A stretch of 11,175 bases of DNA from Acidobacteriota bacterium (GTDB lineage: Bacteria > Acidobacteriota > Terriglobia > UBA7540), in the NCBI GenBank assembly GCA_021780055.1, contig JAJXZM010000461.1, forward strand, positions 1 to 11,175. The letters run 5' to 3'. The position numbers were made by a program, and so were the translations under genes. The notes under the pieces are model-generated. The model made no database searches and was not told the DNA's origin. It worked only from the letters and a program-made list of their open reading frames with translations. Positions 1-7,548 of this stretch are shown here, piece by piece. Positions within the stretch are counted from its first letter, which is position 1. Each line of letters opens with the position of its first letter.

Positions 1-1229
<1,229 letters not shown>

Positions 1230-1312
1230 AATCTTATCGCGCGACAAAAATCCCCGATTCCCCTTCAAAAATGGCAAGAGGATCGCGCCCTTCTAAATCC
1301 AGTTGGCATTGA

Positions 1313-1331
1313 GGGTCGCTTGACACGACCC
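1313..1331 (-). other. Hairpin in the rpsG-fusA spacer
   Basis: Perfect 6-bp arms (gggtcg / cgaccc) enclose a 7-base loop. It is the third of three hairpins between rpsG and fusA and lies about 85 bases before the fusA start. No T-tract follows on the transcribed strand, so it is not an obvious terminator. Confidence 0.4.
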
Positions 1332-1345
1332 ACAAAGCGGATAGC

Positions 1346-1361
1346 GGTTCGGGGCCGAACC
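1346..1361 (-). other. Hairpin in the rpsG-fusA spacer
   Basis: The sequence ggttcggggccgaacc has 7-bp complementary arms around two bases. As RNA it would form a 6-bp stem with a tetraloop. It is the middle one of three hairpins in the 170-base spacer. Function unknown; candidates are mRNA processing, stability or regulatory protein binding. Confidence 0.4.
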
Positions 1362-1383
1362 ACATCCCGCCCTGTCCATGTAG

Positions 1384-1400
1384 ACCCCTGAATCAGGGGT
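1384..1400 (-). other. Palindrome overlapping the rpsG stop codon
   Basis: The sequence acccctgaatcaggggt has perfect 8-base arms around a single central base (7 bp with a 3-base loop as RNA). It shares its end base with the rpsG stop codon (1400-1402). It could slow ribosomes or RNA polymerase at the end of rpsG. There is no T-run after it, so it is not a canonical terminator. Confidence 0.45.
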
Positions 1401-1870
1401 TACCAGCGGTAATGAGCAAAGGCCTTGTTGGCCTCCGCCATGCGGTGCGTATCATCCCGCTTCTTGACAGCGCCACCGCGGTTATTCGATGCATCAAGAA
1501 GTTCACCGGCAAGTTTTTCAACCATTGACTTCTCTCCGCGCTCTCTTGCATAACCGATGATCCAGCGGATGCTCAGCGAAGTCTGCCGGTTTCGATTCAC
1601 CTCAACCGGCACCTGATAGTTGGCACCGCCCACGCGGCGACTCTTAACCTCAAGCGCAGGCTTCACATTATCCAGCGCCTTCTTGAAAACCTTCAGAGGA
1701 TCGTCGCTAGTCTTCTGCCGGATCAACTCAAACGATTCATAGACAATCTGCTGAGCAGTGGACCGCTTGCCATCGTACATCACACAGTTCACAAACTTCT
1801 GAACCATCTGATTAATGTAAAGAGGGTCCGGCTTAATCTCGCGCTGCTCAACATAACCTTTACGCGGCAT
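1400..1870 (-). CDS. rpsG: 30S ribosomal protein S7
   Basis: S7 nucleates assembly of the 30S head and contacts mRNA and tRNA near the E site. The product is 156 residues, the standard bacterial length. It starts [18 protein letters not shown], has the typical central motif [11 protein letters not shown], and ends in [12 protein letters not shown]. The ATG at 1870 is preceded by GAAGAG 5 bases upstream, with a stronger AAGGAG further back. It lies 64 bases behind rpsL and ahead of fusA, the conserved str-operon order. In enterobacteria S7 represses this operon by binding the rpsL-rpsG spacer. The spacer here holds a small GCAC/GTGC hairpin, but its relation to that site is not established. 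Confidence 0.98.
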   Translation of the reverse strand: MPRKGYVEQREIKPDPLYINQMVQKFVNCVMYDGKRSTAQQIVYESFELIRQKTSDDPLKVFKKALDNVKPALEVKSRRVGGANYQVPVEVNRNRQTSLSIRWIIGYARERGEKSMVEKLAGELLDASNNRGGAVKKRDDTHRMAEANKAFAHYRW

Positions 1871-1934
1871 ATCGGCTCTTCATTCTCCTTGCTGTACCCG
1901 GTGCACGTCCGTGCCTAACCCTTGACAAAAAAGC

Positions 1935-2312
1935 TCAGGAGGCCTTGGGACGCTTCGCACCGTACTTCGACCGCCCCTGACGCCGGTCCGTCACTCCAGC
2001 GGAATCCAGAGTGCCGCGGATAACGTGATAGCGCACACCAGGCAGGTCCTTGACGCGGCCGCCACGGATCAACACGATCGAGTGCTCCTGGAGGTTATGA
2101 CCCACCCCCGGAATATATGTAGTCACCTCGAACCCGTTGGTCAGGCGAACGCGAGCAACTTTTCGCAGTGCCGAATTCGGCTTCTTCGGCGTCTGGGTAT
2201 AAACACGGACGCACACACCCCGTTTCTGGGGGGAACCCTGAAGCGCCGGGCTCGATGTCTTATATCGCTCTATCCTGCGGCCGCGGCGGACCAATTGATT
2301 AAATGTGGGCAT
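1935..2312 (-). CDS. rpsL: 30S ribosomal protein S12
   Basis: S12 sits at the decoding centre and contributes to accuracy of tRNA selection. The product is 125 residues, beginning [13 protein letters not shown] and ending [12 protein letters not shown]. The frame stays open 14 codons upstream, but family length and the GGAG site 8 bases before ATG 2312 fix this start. The decoding loop [12 protein letters not shown] (from residue 41) and the GHNLQEHS ... [13 protein letters not shown] segment are intact. Both lysines whose substitution gives streptomycin resistance in other bacteria are still lysine, so the wild-type sensitive form is predicted. It begins the str part of the cluster, 138 bases after frr. 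Confidence 0.98.
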   Translation of the reverse strand: MPTFNQLVRRGRRIERYKTSSPALQGSPQKRGVCVRVYTQTPKKPNSALRKVARVRLTNGFEVTTYIPGVGHNLQEHSIVLIRGGRVKDLPGVRYHVIRGTLDSAGVTDRRQGRSKYGAKRPKAS

Positions 2313-2398
2313 CCTTCCATCTCCGCGTGGCAGCGTTGCGACCCCTTTGTGCAACCTTCCACGCCTTAAACAAAATCATAGTGTGATCAAACCTTTTA

Positions 2399-2429
2399 AA
2401 TTTACCACGAAGTGGTGCATCGGTGTCAA
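2399..2429 (-). promoter_or_regulatory. Candidate promoter ahead of rpsL
   Basis: On the minus strand a perfect TTGACA (2424-2429) is followed after 19 bases by TAAATT (2399-2404). The spacing is longer than ideal and the -10 box matches only 4 of 6. A TATGAT at 2375-2380 is a better -10 box but lacks a good -35. The spacer contains a 5-bp hairpin (accac gaa gtggt, 2404-2416). Location in the 138-base frr-rpsL gap fits an internal promoter for rpsL-rpsG-fusA. Confidence 0.35.
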
Positions 2430-2450
2430 GGACTCCACGAATCTAAGTTC

Positions 2451-3011
2451 TCAATGCCCGCCCAGAATCTCCGATTCTTTGGCACTTCCCTGCTCGTCAA
2501 TCTTCTTAATAAACTCGTCGGTTAACTTTTGGATGCCTTCCAAGCCATGACGCTCATCATCCTCAGATATCTTCTTGTCCTTCAAGAGGTGCTTCAACTC
2601 TTCATTGGCATCGCGCCGGATATTGCGGACAGCCGTGCGGTGGTTCTCAAGAACCTTATGCACGTGCTTGACAAGCTCCCTTCGCCTTTCTTCGGTCAGC
2701 GGCGGAATCGGCACGCGCAAGATCTTTCCGTCGCTTACCGGGTTCAGCCCCAAGTCAGAGGTCCGTATTGCCTTGTCAAGCGCAGCCAGCAAACTCGAGT
2801 CCCATGGCTGCAACGTGACCAGATTCGGCTCGGGGACTCCTAGCGTCGCCACCTGATTTAGAGGGGTCGGAACGCCATAGTAGTCCACCCGAAGGTGATC
2901 GAAAATTCCCGCCGTGGCTCTCCCTGTGCGCAGCGTCGAGAGTTCCTGCCGCAAGTCTTCCAGTGCCTTCACCATTCTGGCTTTCGTACTCGCCACTGTC
3001 TCGTTGATCAT
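2451..3011 (-). CDS. frr: Ribosome recycling factor
   Basis: RRF works with EF-G to split post-termination ribosomes. The product is 186 residues, the family's normal length. It starts MINETVASTKARMVKALEDL and contains the hallmark LRTGRATAGIFDHLRVDYYG, followed by PTPLNQVATLGVPEP. The C-terminal helix DEFIKKIDE is also typical. The ATG at 3011 has an AAGG 8 bases upstream. It lies 23 bases behind pyrH, so the two are almost surely cotranscribed. RRF and EF-G act together and here are encoded in the same directional run. Confidence 0.98.
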   Translation of the reverse strand: MINETVASTKARMVKALEDLRQELSTLRTGRATAGIFDHLRVDYYGVPTPLNQVATLGVPEPNLVTLQPWDSSLLAALDKAIRTSDLGLNPVSDGKILRVPIPPLTEERRRELVKHVHKVLENHRTAVRNIRRDANEELKHLLKDKKISEDDERHGLEGIQKLTDEFIKKIDEQGSAKESEILGGH

Positions 3012-3034
3012 GGAAGGAACCTTTTCCGCCGCGC

Positions 3035-3751
3035 TTACGCTGCTACGAGTGACCCGACTTTCTCGCCCATCACCACCCGCTTCAGGTTGCCCGGCACCGT
3101 CAGATTAAAAACAATGATCGGCAAACGATTATCCATGCAAAGAGAAATTGCTGTTGTATCCATCACTGCAAGGCCACGCGACAAAACGTCGAGATAGTTG
3201 ATCCTGCTGATCTTCTTGGCGTCCGCAACTTTGGCAGGATCTGCGTCGTAAACACCATCCACCTTGGTAGCTTTAAGAATCACGTCGGCCTTGATTTCCA
3301 TGGCCCGCAGGGCCGCGGCCGTGTCCGTTGAAAAATACGGATTCCCGGTTCCTGCCGCCAGGAGCACAGTGCGTCCTTTCTCAAGGTGCCGAATAGCGCG
3401 ACGCCGGATAAAGGGCTCCGCGATTTCGCGGATTTCGAGGGCCGTCATGACCCTGGTTGGCGAACCCGCCTTTTCCAGTGCGTCCTGCAGTGCCAGGGCG
3501 TTAATAATAGTCGCCAACATACCCATGTTATCGGCGACCACACGATCAATGCCATGCTGAGAGGCCGCTACGCCGCGGATGAAATTTCCGCCTCCAACGA
3601 CAACGGCAACTTGAACTGACATCTGCTGGATTTCAGTGACTTCGGAAGCGATGCGCGACGCCACGGTAGGATCAACTCCGAAGCCGCGCCCTCCCATGAG
3701 CGCTTCACCGCTCAGCTTCAAGAGAATGCGTCGAAAGGCAGGCTCGCTCAT
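3035..3751 (-). CDS. pyrH: Uridylate kinase (UMP kinase)
   Basis: This enzyme phosphorylates UMP to UDP with ATP, in pyrimidine nucleotide synthesis. The product has 238 residues and belongs to the amino-acid kinase fold, not the P-loop type. The nucleotide-binding N-terminus KLSGEAL begins at residue 12. The glycine-rich loop GGGNFIRG is at 53-60. The later segments [30 protein letters not shown] and DTTAISLC are characteristic of bacterial UMP kinase. The start is ATG 3751; the ribosome site is weak, with an AAGG/CCTT mini-hairpin just upstream. The gene is 41 bases after tsf and 23 before frr, the widely conserved tsf-pyrH-frr arrangement. Confidence 0.98.
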   Translation of the reverse strand: MSEPAFRRILLKLSGEALMGGRGFGVDPTVASRIASEVTEIQQMSVQVAVVVGGGNFIRGVAASQHGIDRVVADNMGMLATIINALALQDALEKAGSPTRVMTALEIREIAEPFIRRRAIRHLEKGRTVLLAAGTGNPYFSTDTAAALRAMEIKADVILKATKVDGVYDADPAKVADAKKISRINYLDVLSRGLAVMDTTAISLCMDNRLPIIVFNLTVPGNLKRVVMGEKVGSLVAA

Positions 3752-3792
3752 AAGCTAAGGACGCCCTTCTGCACAGCGATGTGAAGAAGACC

Positions 3793-4428
3793 TCAATTTG
3801 ATCCCTCGTCCGCTTCGACCGCACCAACCGATTCGCCAACCTTGAATCGGGAAAATCGACGGACCAGAATGTTCTCGCCAAACTTCGCAATCCTGGAATT
3901 GATCAGTTCGCCAATCGTAACGTTCCCGGTGCTGTCCTTGATAAAATGTTGCTCGTAAAGGCAGTTCTCCTCATAAAACTTCCGCAACCGCCCCTCGACG
4001 ATCCGGTTGACCACTTCTTCAGGCTTGCCGCTCTCCGCTGTCTGCGCCCGAAGGACCTCACGCTCGCGATCAAGAACCTCAGGCCCAACATCCTCGCGCC
4101 GAATAAAACGGGGATCGGTCGCGCAAATCTGCATCGCGAGATCATGGACCAACTGCTGAAATTCCGCATTCCTGGCGACAAAATCGGACTCGCAATTGAC
4201 CTCGACAAGCACGCCAATCTTTCCACCTGCGTGAATGTAAGAGCCCACAAGGCCTTCAGTGGCCGTCCGGCTCGCCTTCTTTGCGGCCGTGGCCTGGCCA
4301 CGCTTGCGCAGCACCGTAAAAGCCTGCTCAAGATCGCCGTTCGCCTCGTCCAAAGCCTTCTTGCACTCCATCATGGGAGCGCCACTCATCTCCCGCAGCT
4401 TTTTGACTACATCCAGTGAAACCGCCAT
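3793..4428 (-). CDS. tsf: Elongation factor Ts (short form)
   Basis: EF-Ts is the guanine nucleotide exchange factor that recycles EF-Tu. The product has 211 residues. The N-terminal UBA-like segment (VKKLREMSGAPMMECKKAL, residues 8-26) is followed by the core with CESDFVARN at 79-87, whose Asp and Phe dislodge Mg2+ in EF-Tu. The C-terminal part carries the GELINSRIAKFGENILVRRF motif. It is well below the about 280 residues of the enterobacterial protein, so it resembles the short EF-Ts of Thermus and cyanobacteria, which have a reduced core. GAGG lies 5 bases before ATG 4428. It is separated from rpsB by a terminator-like hairpin. Confidence 0.97.
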   Translation of the reverse strand: MAVSLDVVKKLREMSGAPMMECKKALDEANGDLEQAFTVLRKRGQATAAKKASRTATEGLVGSYIHAGGKIGVLVEVNCESDFVARNAEFQQLVHDLAMQICATDPRFIRREDVGPEVLDREREVLRAQTAESGKPEEVVNRIVEGRLRKFYEENCLYEQHFIKDSTGNVTIGELINSRIAKFGENILVRRFSRFKVGESVGAVEADEGSN

Positions 4429-4453
4429 TCTGTCCTCTCACCCTCCAGACACG

Positions 4454-4488
4454 AAAAAGGTAGGCAGAGTAACAACGCCTGCCTACCT
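4454..4488 (-). terminator. Intrinsic terminator or attenuator between rpsB and tsf
   Basis: On the transcribed strand a 10-bp perfect stem (aggtaggcag / ctgcctacct, 4458-4467 and 4479-4488) encloses an 11-base loop and runs directly into TTTTT (4458-4454). It starts about 25 bases after the rpsB stop and ends about 25 before the tsf start. Since tsf, pyrH and frr have no obvious strong promoter of their own here, partial termination that lowers their expression relative to S2 is the likely role. Confidence 0.75.
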
Positions 4489-4512
4489 CATCAACGCGTC
4501 ATTCCTTAGTCC

Positions 4513-5526
4513 CTATTCGCGGTTAGGGCCGAGCGTATCAGGTTCACCCGCTTCGCCGTGACGGCTTCGCGGCTTACCGGCAAACCGCTGCCGCTTCTTG
4601 GCCCGTGCACGCCCTTCAGCATCCTCTTCGTCTCCCGTAAGGCCCCGTGACGCGTCCTGTTCCGCCTCTTTTTCTTCCAGCTTCAGATACTTCTCGTAAT
4701 CTTCTTCTGCAATGTCAAAGGAAACCTCAGCCTCCCCAACGATCAACTCACCCGCACTAATGGCCTCTGCCTGCCGGCGGGCCTCAAGCTCATCGGCCGC
4801 TTTTTCTGCAGCAACCTTCTCCTCTTCCATCTGCTTCTCAAGTGCTTGCTGCCTGCCTTCGATAATGGCGTCCGCAACGCGCGAGGCAAACAGACGGATT
4901 GCCCGGAGGGCGTCGTCGTTTCCAGGAATCACATAGTTCACAAGGTCTGGATCACAGTTAGTGTCAACAATCCCCACAACCGGAATACCCAGTTTGCGCG
5001 CTTCCAAAACCGCGATTTCTTCCTTGTTCGAGTCAATCACAAAAAGCGCATCGGGCAATCCAGGCATTTCTTTGATGCCGGCGAGGTTCTGCTCCAGGTG
5101 CTTGCGTTCCCGCTCCAGCCGCTGAACCTCCTTCTTGGTGAGAAGGTCATACCTCCCATCACGGCTCATCTCCTCGAGCTCACGCATCCGCTGGATCGAC
5201 TTCTGGATAGTGGTATGGTTCGTCAGCAGCCCGCCAAGCCAACGATGATTGATGTAATACATCTGGCAACGCTGGGCTTCTTCGGCAATCGCCTCCTGCG
5301 CCTGGCGCTTGGTCCCAACAAAAAGGATGACCTGTCCGCTGCGCGCAAGTTCGGCAAGGAACTTCGTTGCCTCTTTGAAAAGCTTGAGGGTCTTCTGGAG
5401 ATCGATAATATAAATGCCGTTCCGCTCCCCGTAGATATACTCCTTCATCTTGGGGTTCCACCGGCGGGTCTGGTGGCCGAAGTGTACGCCAGCCTCCAGA
5501 AATTCTTTCATCGTGATATTCGACAA
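4513..5526 (-). CDS. rpsB: 30S ribosomal protein S2 with long C-terminal extension
   Basis: S2 binds late to the 30S subunit near the S1 docking site. The product has 337 residues. The canonical S2 core occupies residues 1-226 ([20 protein letters not shown] near the start, [49 protein letters not shown]). The following 110 or so residues are a charged extension, first Glu/Ala/Lys-rich and coiled-coil-like, then acidic, then basic ([20 protein letters not shown]). E. coli S2 is about 240 residues. The start codon is TTG at 5526, chosen because GGAGG lies 4 bases upstream and the MSNITMKEF start matches the family. The in-frame ATG five codons later has no ribosome site. Confidence 0.97.
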   Translation of the reverse strand: MSNITMKEFLEAGVHFGHQTRRWNPKMKEYIYGERNGIYIIDLQKTLKLFKEATKFLAELARSGQVILFVGTKRQAQEAIAEEAQRCQMYYINHRWLGGLLTNHTTIQKSIQRMRELEEMSRDGRYDLLTKKEVQRLERERKHLEQNLAGIKEMPGLPDALFVIDSNKEEIAVLEARKLGIPVVGIVDTNCDPDLVNYVIPGNDDALRAIRLFASRVADAIIEGRQQALEKQMEEEKVAAEKAADELEARRQAEAISAGELIVGEAEVSFDIAEEDYEKYLKLEEKEAEQDASRGLTGDEEDAEGRARAKKRQRFAGKPRSRHGEAGEPDTLGPNRE

Positions 5527-5562
5527 ATCTCCTCCAACTTCCAGAATTCAAGGCCGTCTACC

Positions 5563-5584
5563 TGCCCGCCACAACACGCGGGCA
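5563..5584 (-). promoter_or_regulatory. Hairpin in the rpsB leader
   Basis: Perfect 7-bp arms (tgcccgc / gcgggca) enclose an 8-base loop in the 87-base spacer between rpsI and rpsB, about 37 bases before the rpsB start. S2 autoregulates its own mRNA leader in proteobacteria. Whether this hairpin has such a role is only inference; it does not by itself match a known motif. Confidence 0.35.
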
Positions 5585-5613
5585 TGGACGCCTGAAACCT
5601 GCCAATCTCAATC

Positions 5614-6009
5614 TTACCGCTTCGAGAACTGGAACCTCTTGCGGGCTCCCTTCTGGCCGTACTTCTTTCTCTCTTTGGCGCGCGGGTCACGGGTAAGGAA
5701 ATCGCTCTGTCGCAAGCGAGGGCGCAACTCAGGATCAAACAGGATCAGTGCGCGGGAAATGCCCAGCCTTGCGGCTCCCGCCTGACTATGAATCCCTCCG
5801 CCCTGAGCGATCACCACAATGTCAAACTTGCCCTCGTTTTCCGTAAAAACCAGCGGCTGCTGAACTTCGGCGCGCAGAACCTCGGAGGGGAAATACACTT
5901 CAAAAGACCGATGATTCACCTGAATCTTTCCCGTGCCGGGTTGCAATTTCACCCGAGCTACGGAAGTCTTCCTTCGTCCAGTACCCCAAAATTGACTTGA
6001 CTCAGCCAC
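5614..6009 (-). CDS. rpsI: 30S ribosomal protein S9
   Basis: S9 lies in the 30S head; its C-terminal tail reaches the P-site tRNA. The product has 131 residues, with the family N-terminus GTGRRKTSVARVKLQPGTG, the central GGGIHSQAGAARLGISRAL and the C-terminal DPRAKERKKYGQKGARKRFQFSKR block ending in the conserved SKR. The start is GTG at 6009, preceded by GAGGAG 5 bases upstream. It follows rplM by 40 bases, the near-universal L13-S9 pairing. Confidence 0.98.
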   Translation of the reverse strand: MAESSQFWGTGRRKTSVARVKLQPGTGKIQVNHRSFEVYFPSEVLRAEVQQPLVFTENEGKFDIVVIAQGGGIHSQAGAARLGISRALILFDPELRPRLRQSDFLTRDPRAKERKKYGQKGARKRFQFSKR

Positions 6010-6049
6010 ACCAACTCCTCATGAAATGCTTTTGATTTCGAAATCGCAA

Positions 6050-6484
6050 CTAAACCGCCAGGCGGGCCGGCACAGGGTTCTGTGCCTGGTGCGGGTGCCT
6101 TGGACCAGCATAAACCTTCAATCGCGTTGCTAATCGGCTTCCCAGACGGGACTTAGGCAACATTCCCACAACAGCTTCGCGCACCAACTCCTCCGGCTTG
6201 GTTTCGAGCATCCGCTGAGCGGAAGTTTCCTTCAGCCCGCCGGGATACCCTGTGTGATGCCGGTACACCTTCTGGTTAAGCTTTTTCCCGGTCAGCCGAA
6301 CCTTCTCTGCGTTAACAACAATGATACCGTCGCGATGGTCCGAATGCGGGGTCCAGTCCGCCGAATCCTTTCCAATCAGGATCCGCGCAGTGCGTGCCGC
6401 CAACCTGCCCAGCACAACCCCATCAGCATCAACCACGTGCCAGCGAATTTTCCCTCGTTCTTTTTTCTGAAAGTGCGTATCCAA
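6050..6484 (-). CDS. rplM: 50S ribosomal protein L13
   Basis: L13 is an early-assembly 50S protein that binds 23S rRNA. From TTG 6484 the product is 144 residues, close to the 142 of E. coli. It contains WHVVDADGVVLGRLAARTA, then YRHHTGYPGG, GMLPKSRLGSRLATRLKVYAG and the ending HPHQAQNPVP. The frame continues upstream to another TTG at 6553, which would add 23 residues not seen in the family. That upstream TTG also forms part of a TTGACA that looks like a -35 box. For these two reasons the shorter form is preferred. Its ribosome site is weak (AGGG 11 bases and AAGAG 2 bases upstream), so the exact start remains uncertain. It is the first gene of the minus-strand run. Confidence 0.93.
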   Translation of the reverse strand: MDTHFQKKERGKIRWHVVDADGVVLGRLAARTARILIGKDSADWTPHSDHRDGIIVVNAEKVRLTGKKLNQKVYRHHTGYPGGLKETSAQRMLETKPEELVREAVVGMLPKSRLGSRLATRLKVYAGPRHPHQAQNPVPARLAV

Positions 6485-6523
6485 TTCTCTTATATCCCTA
6501 ATTTCATTTGGGTGAACCTTTCT

Positions 6524-6553
6524 ATATTCACCCAGTGCTGCACTTTTTGTCAA
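6524..6553 (-). promoter_or_regulatory. Candidate promoter of the rplM cluster
   Basis: A perfect TTGACA (6548-6553, minus strand) is followed after 18 bases by GAATAT (6524-6529), which keeps the key A at position 2 and T at position 6 of the -10 box. Transcription would then start near 6517, giving a leader of about 33 bases to the TTG at 6484. The -10 match is modest. Confidence 0.4.
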
Positions 6554-6756
6554 CAGTATCCGCGTCTGAAATTAGCTGTTTTTCTTTAAAACTAGCCCCA
6601 TCCGGGTCCGGTTCAGCTTGCCAAGTCTCCAACAGAGGGAGTTGGGAGGCCAATCTGATTGATCTTGAACCATCTTTTGGCCGACTTTACCCTGTCCCAC
6701 CCGCGGAACCATTTATTGCAAAATCGCTTCTTTATGGACCCAATCATGCTTCTTCC

Positions 6757-6765
6757 TGCTAGAAT
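6757..6765 (+). promoter_or_regulatory. Extended -10 promoter of the hydrolase gene
   Basis: The sequence TGC-TAGAAT (6757-6765) is an extended -10 element with 5 of 6 matches in the hexamer. A weak -35 (TGGACC, 6735-6740) lies 19 bases upstream. The ribosome site AAGGA (6776-6780) and the ATG at 6786 follow directly, giving a very short leader. Confidence 0.5.
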
Positions 6766-6785
6766 CTACGTGGCTAAGGACAGTC

Positions 6786-7502
6786 ATGGCAAGCTCAAAA
6801 TGGAAAGTTGAAACTCTGTTGCCGGGCAGTTGGCGCAGCGCTACCTCGGTTCTATTGTCCGATGGCGCCCGCCATCTGGTGGTCGATACCGGCATGGCGC
6901 ATGAAGAGCATTTGCTTGTCGAAGCCCTGGGCCAGCGCGGGCTTAGCACCTCCGACATCGAAGGCATCGTCACCACACATTTCCATATCGACCATGTCTT
7001 GAATAATTCGATTTTCCCCGACAGCACCATTTATGCAACCCAGGAATCACACGACTGGTGCTGCGCGCTTTATTCGGACCTTCTTGACGATCAGCACTGG
7101 GAAAAGCTGATTTTGAAATACTATCCACAAACGTTTGAGTATGATCATGCCGTGGAACATCTGCACCAGATGCGAAAGTTCACTTTGCGCTGGTGGGACA
7201 AGAAACGGCTGGGTTCCCCCGCGCAACTCCGCTGGCTTGAATCCAATTCACTTCCTGAGGGACTGGAAATCCATGTAACATCCGGACATGTTCCGGGCCA
7301 CGTCTCTGTGATCGTCGCCGAAAAAGACCAGACCACAGTTGTGGCTGGTGACGCCTGCCTGAGCCGGTCGGAAGATGTTCAGGTGCTGACTATGATTCCT
7401 CGCGACCGCGAACAGTCCCGCATGGATCGCGACCAAGTGCTTTCCCTGGGAACAAGAATATTTCCGGGCCACGATGTCGAATTCACGAAAAACGGAAATT
7501 AG
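6786..7502 (+). CDS. Metallo-beta-lactamase-fold hydrolase, MBLAC1-like
   Basis: The product has 238 residues and no signal peptide, so it is probably cytoplasmic. It shows the complete metal-ligand set of the metallo-beta-lactamase fold: HFHIDH at residues 65-70, H168 in TSGHVPGH, D189 in VVAGDA and H229 in FPGHD. A di-metal hydrolase is therefore expected; the substrate is unknown. The C-terminal third (GHVSVIVAE ... VVAGDA ... REQSRMDRDQVL ... FPGHD) resembles the MBLAC1 branch better than glyoxalase II. Residues about 90-155 form an aromatic-rich insertion (WWDKKRLG) of unclear role. AAGGA lies 5 bases before the ATG. It is monocistronic, divergent from rplM and convergent with the RmlD-like gene, so context gives no substrate clue. 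Confidence 0.85.
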   Translation: MASSKWKVETLLPGSWRSATSVLLSDGARHLVVDTGMAHEEHLLVEALGQRGLSTSDIEGIVTTHFHIDHVLNNSIFPDSTIYATQESHDWCCALYSDLLDDQHWEKLILKYYPQTFEYDHAVEHLHQMRKFTLRWWDKKRLGSPAQLRWLESNSLPEGLEIHVTSGHVPGHVSVIVAEKDQTTVVAGDACLSRSEDVQVLTMIPRDREQSRMDRDQVLSLGTRIFPGHDVEFTKNGN

Positions 7503-7504
7503 GA

Positions 7505-7541
7505 TCCCGCTCTTTTTGGGAAAAAAACGGTCAGAGCGGGA
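7505..7541. repeat. 9-bp inverted repeat between convergent genes
   Basis: tcccgctct (7505-7513) and agagcggga (7533-7541) are exactly complementary, with a 19-base loop. There is no T-tract after it in either direction, so it is a stem rather than a canonical terminator. One arm lies in the loop of the terminator hairpin 7527-7548, so as simple hairpins the two exclude each other. Confidence 0.55.
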
Positions 7542-7548
7542 GGACCGT
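7521..7548 (-). terminator. Intrinsic terminator of the RmlD-like gene
   Basis: On the minus strand the stem acggtc / gaccgt (7548-7543 with 7532-7527) has a 10-base loop and is followed by a run of seven T (7527-7521). It overlaps the last codons and stop codon (7531-7533) of the reductase gene, so it ends inside the convergent gap. Confidence 0.6.

Larger units (their letters stand above)
6485..6785. other. Divergent intergenic region between rplM and the hydrolase gene
   Basis: About 300 bases separate the two divergently oriented starts. It carries one candidate promoter for each direction (separate entries). The middle, 6570-6730, shows only an imperfect inverted repeat (ctccaac / gttgggag near 6630-6650) and no convincing ORF or RNA gene. 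Confidence 0.6.

Noticed and set aside
1320..1325. TTGACA on the plus strand in the rpsG-fusA spacer
   Set aside because: No plus-strand gene follows; it falls in the loop of a hairpin of the minus-strand transcript.
4846..5595. 249-codon plus-strand open frame
   Set aside because: Antisense to rpsB, whose protein matches S2 throughout; no ribosome site or domain on the plus strand.
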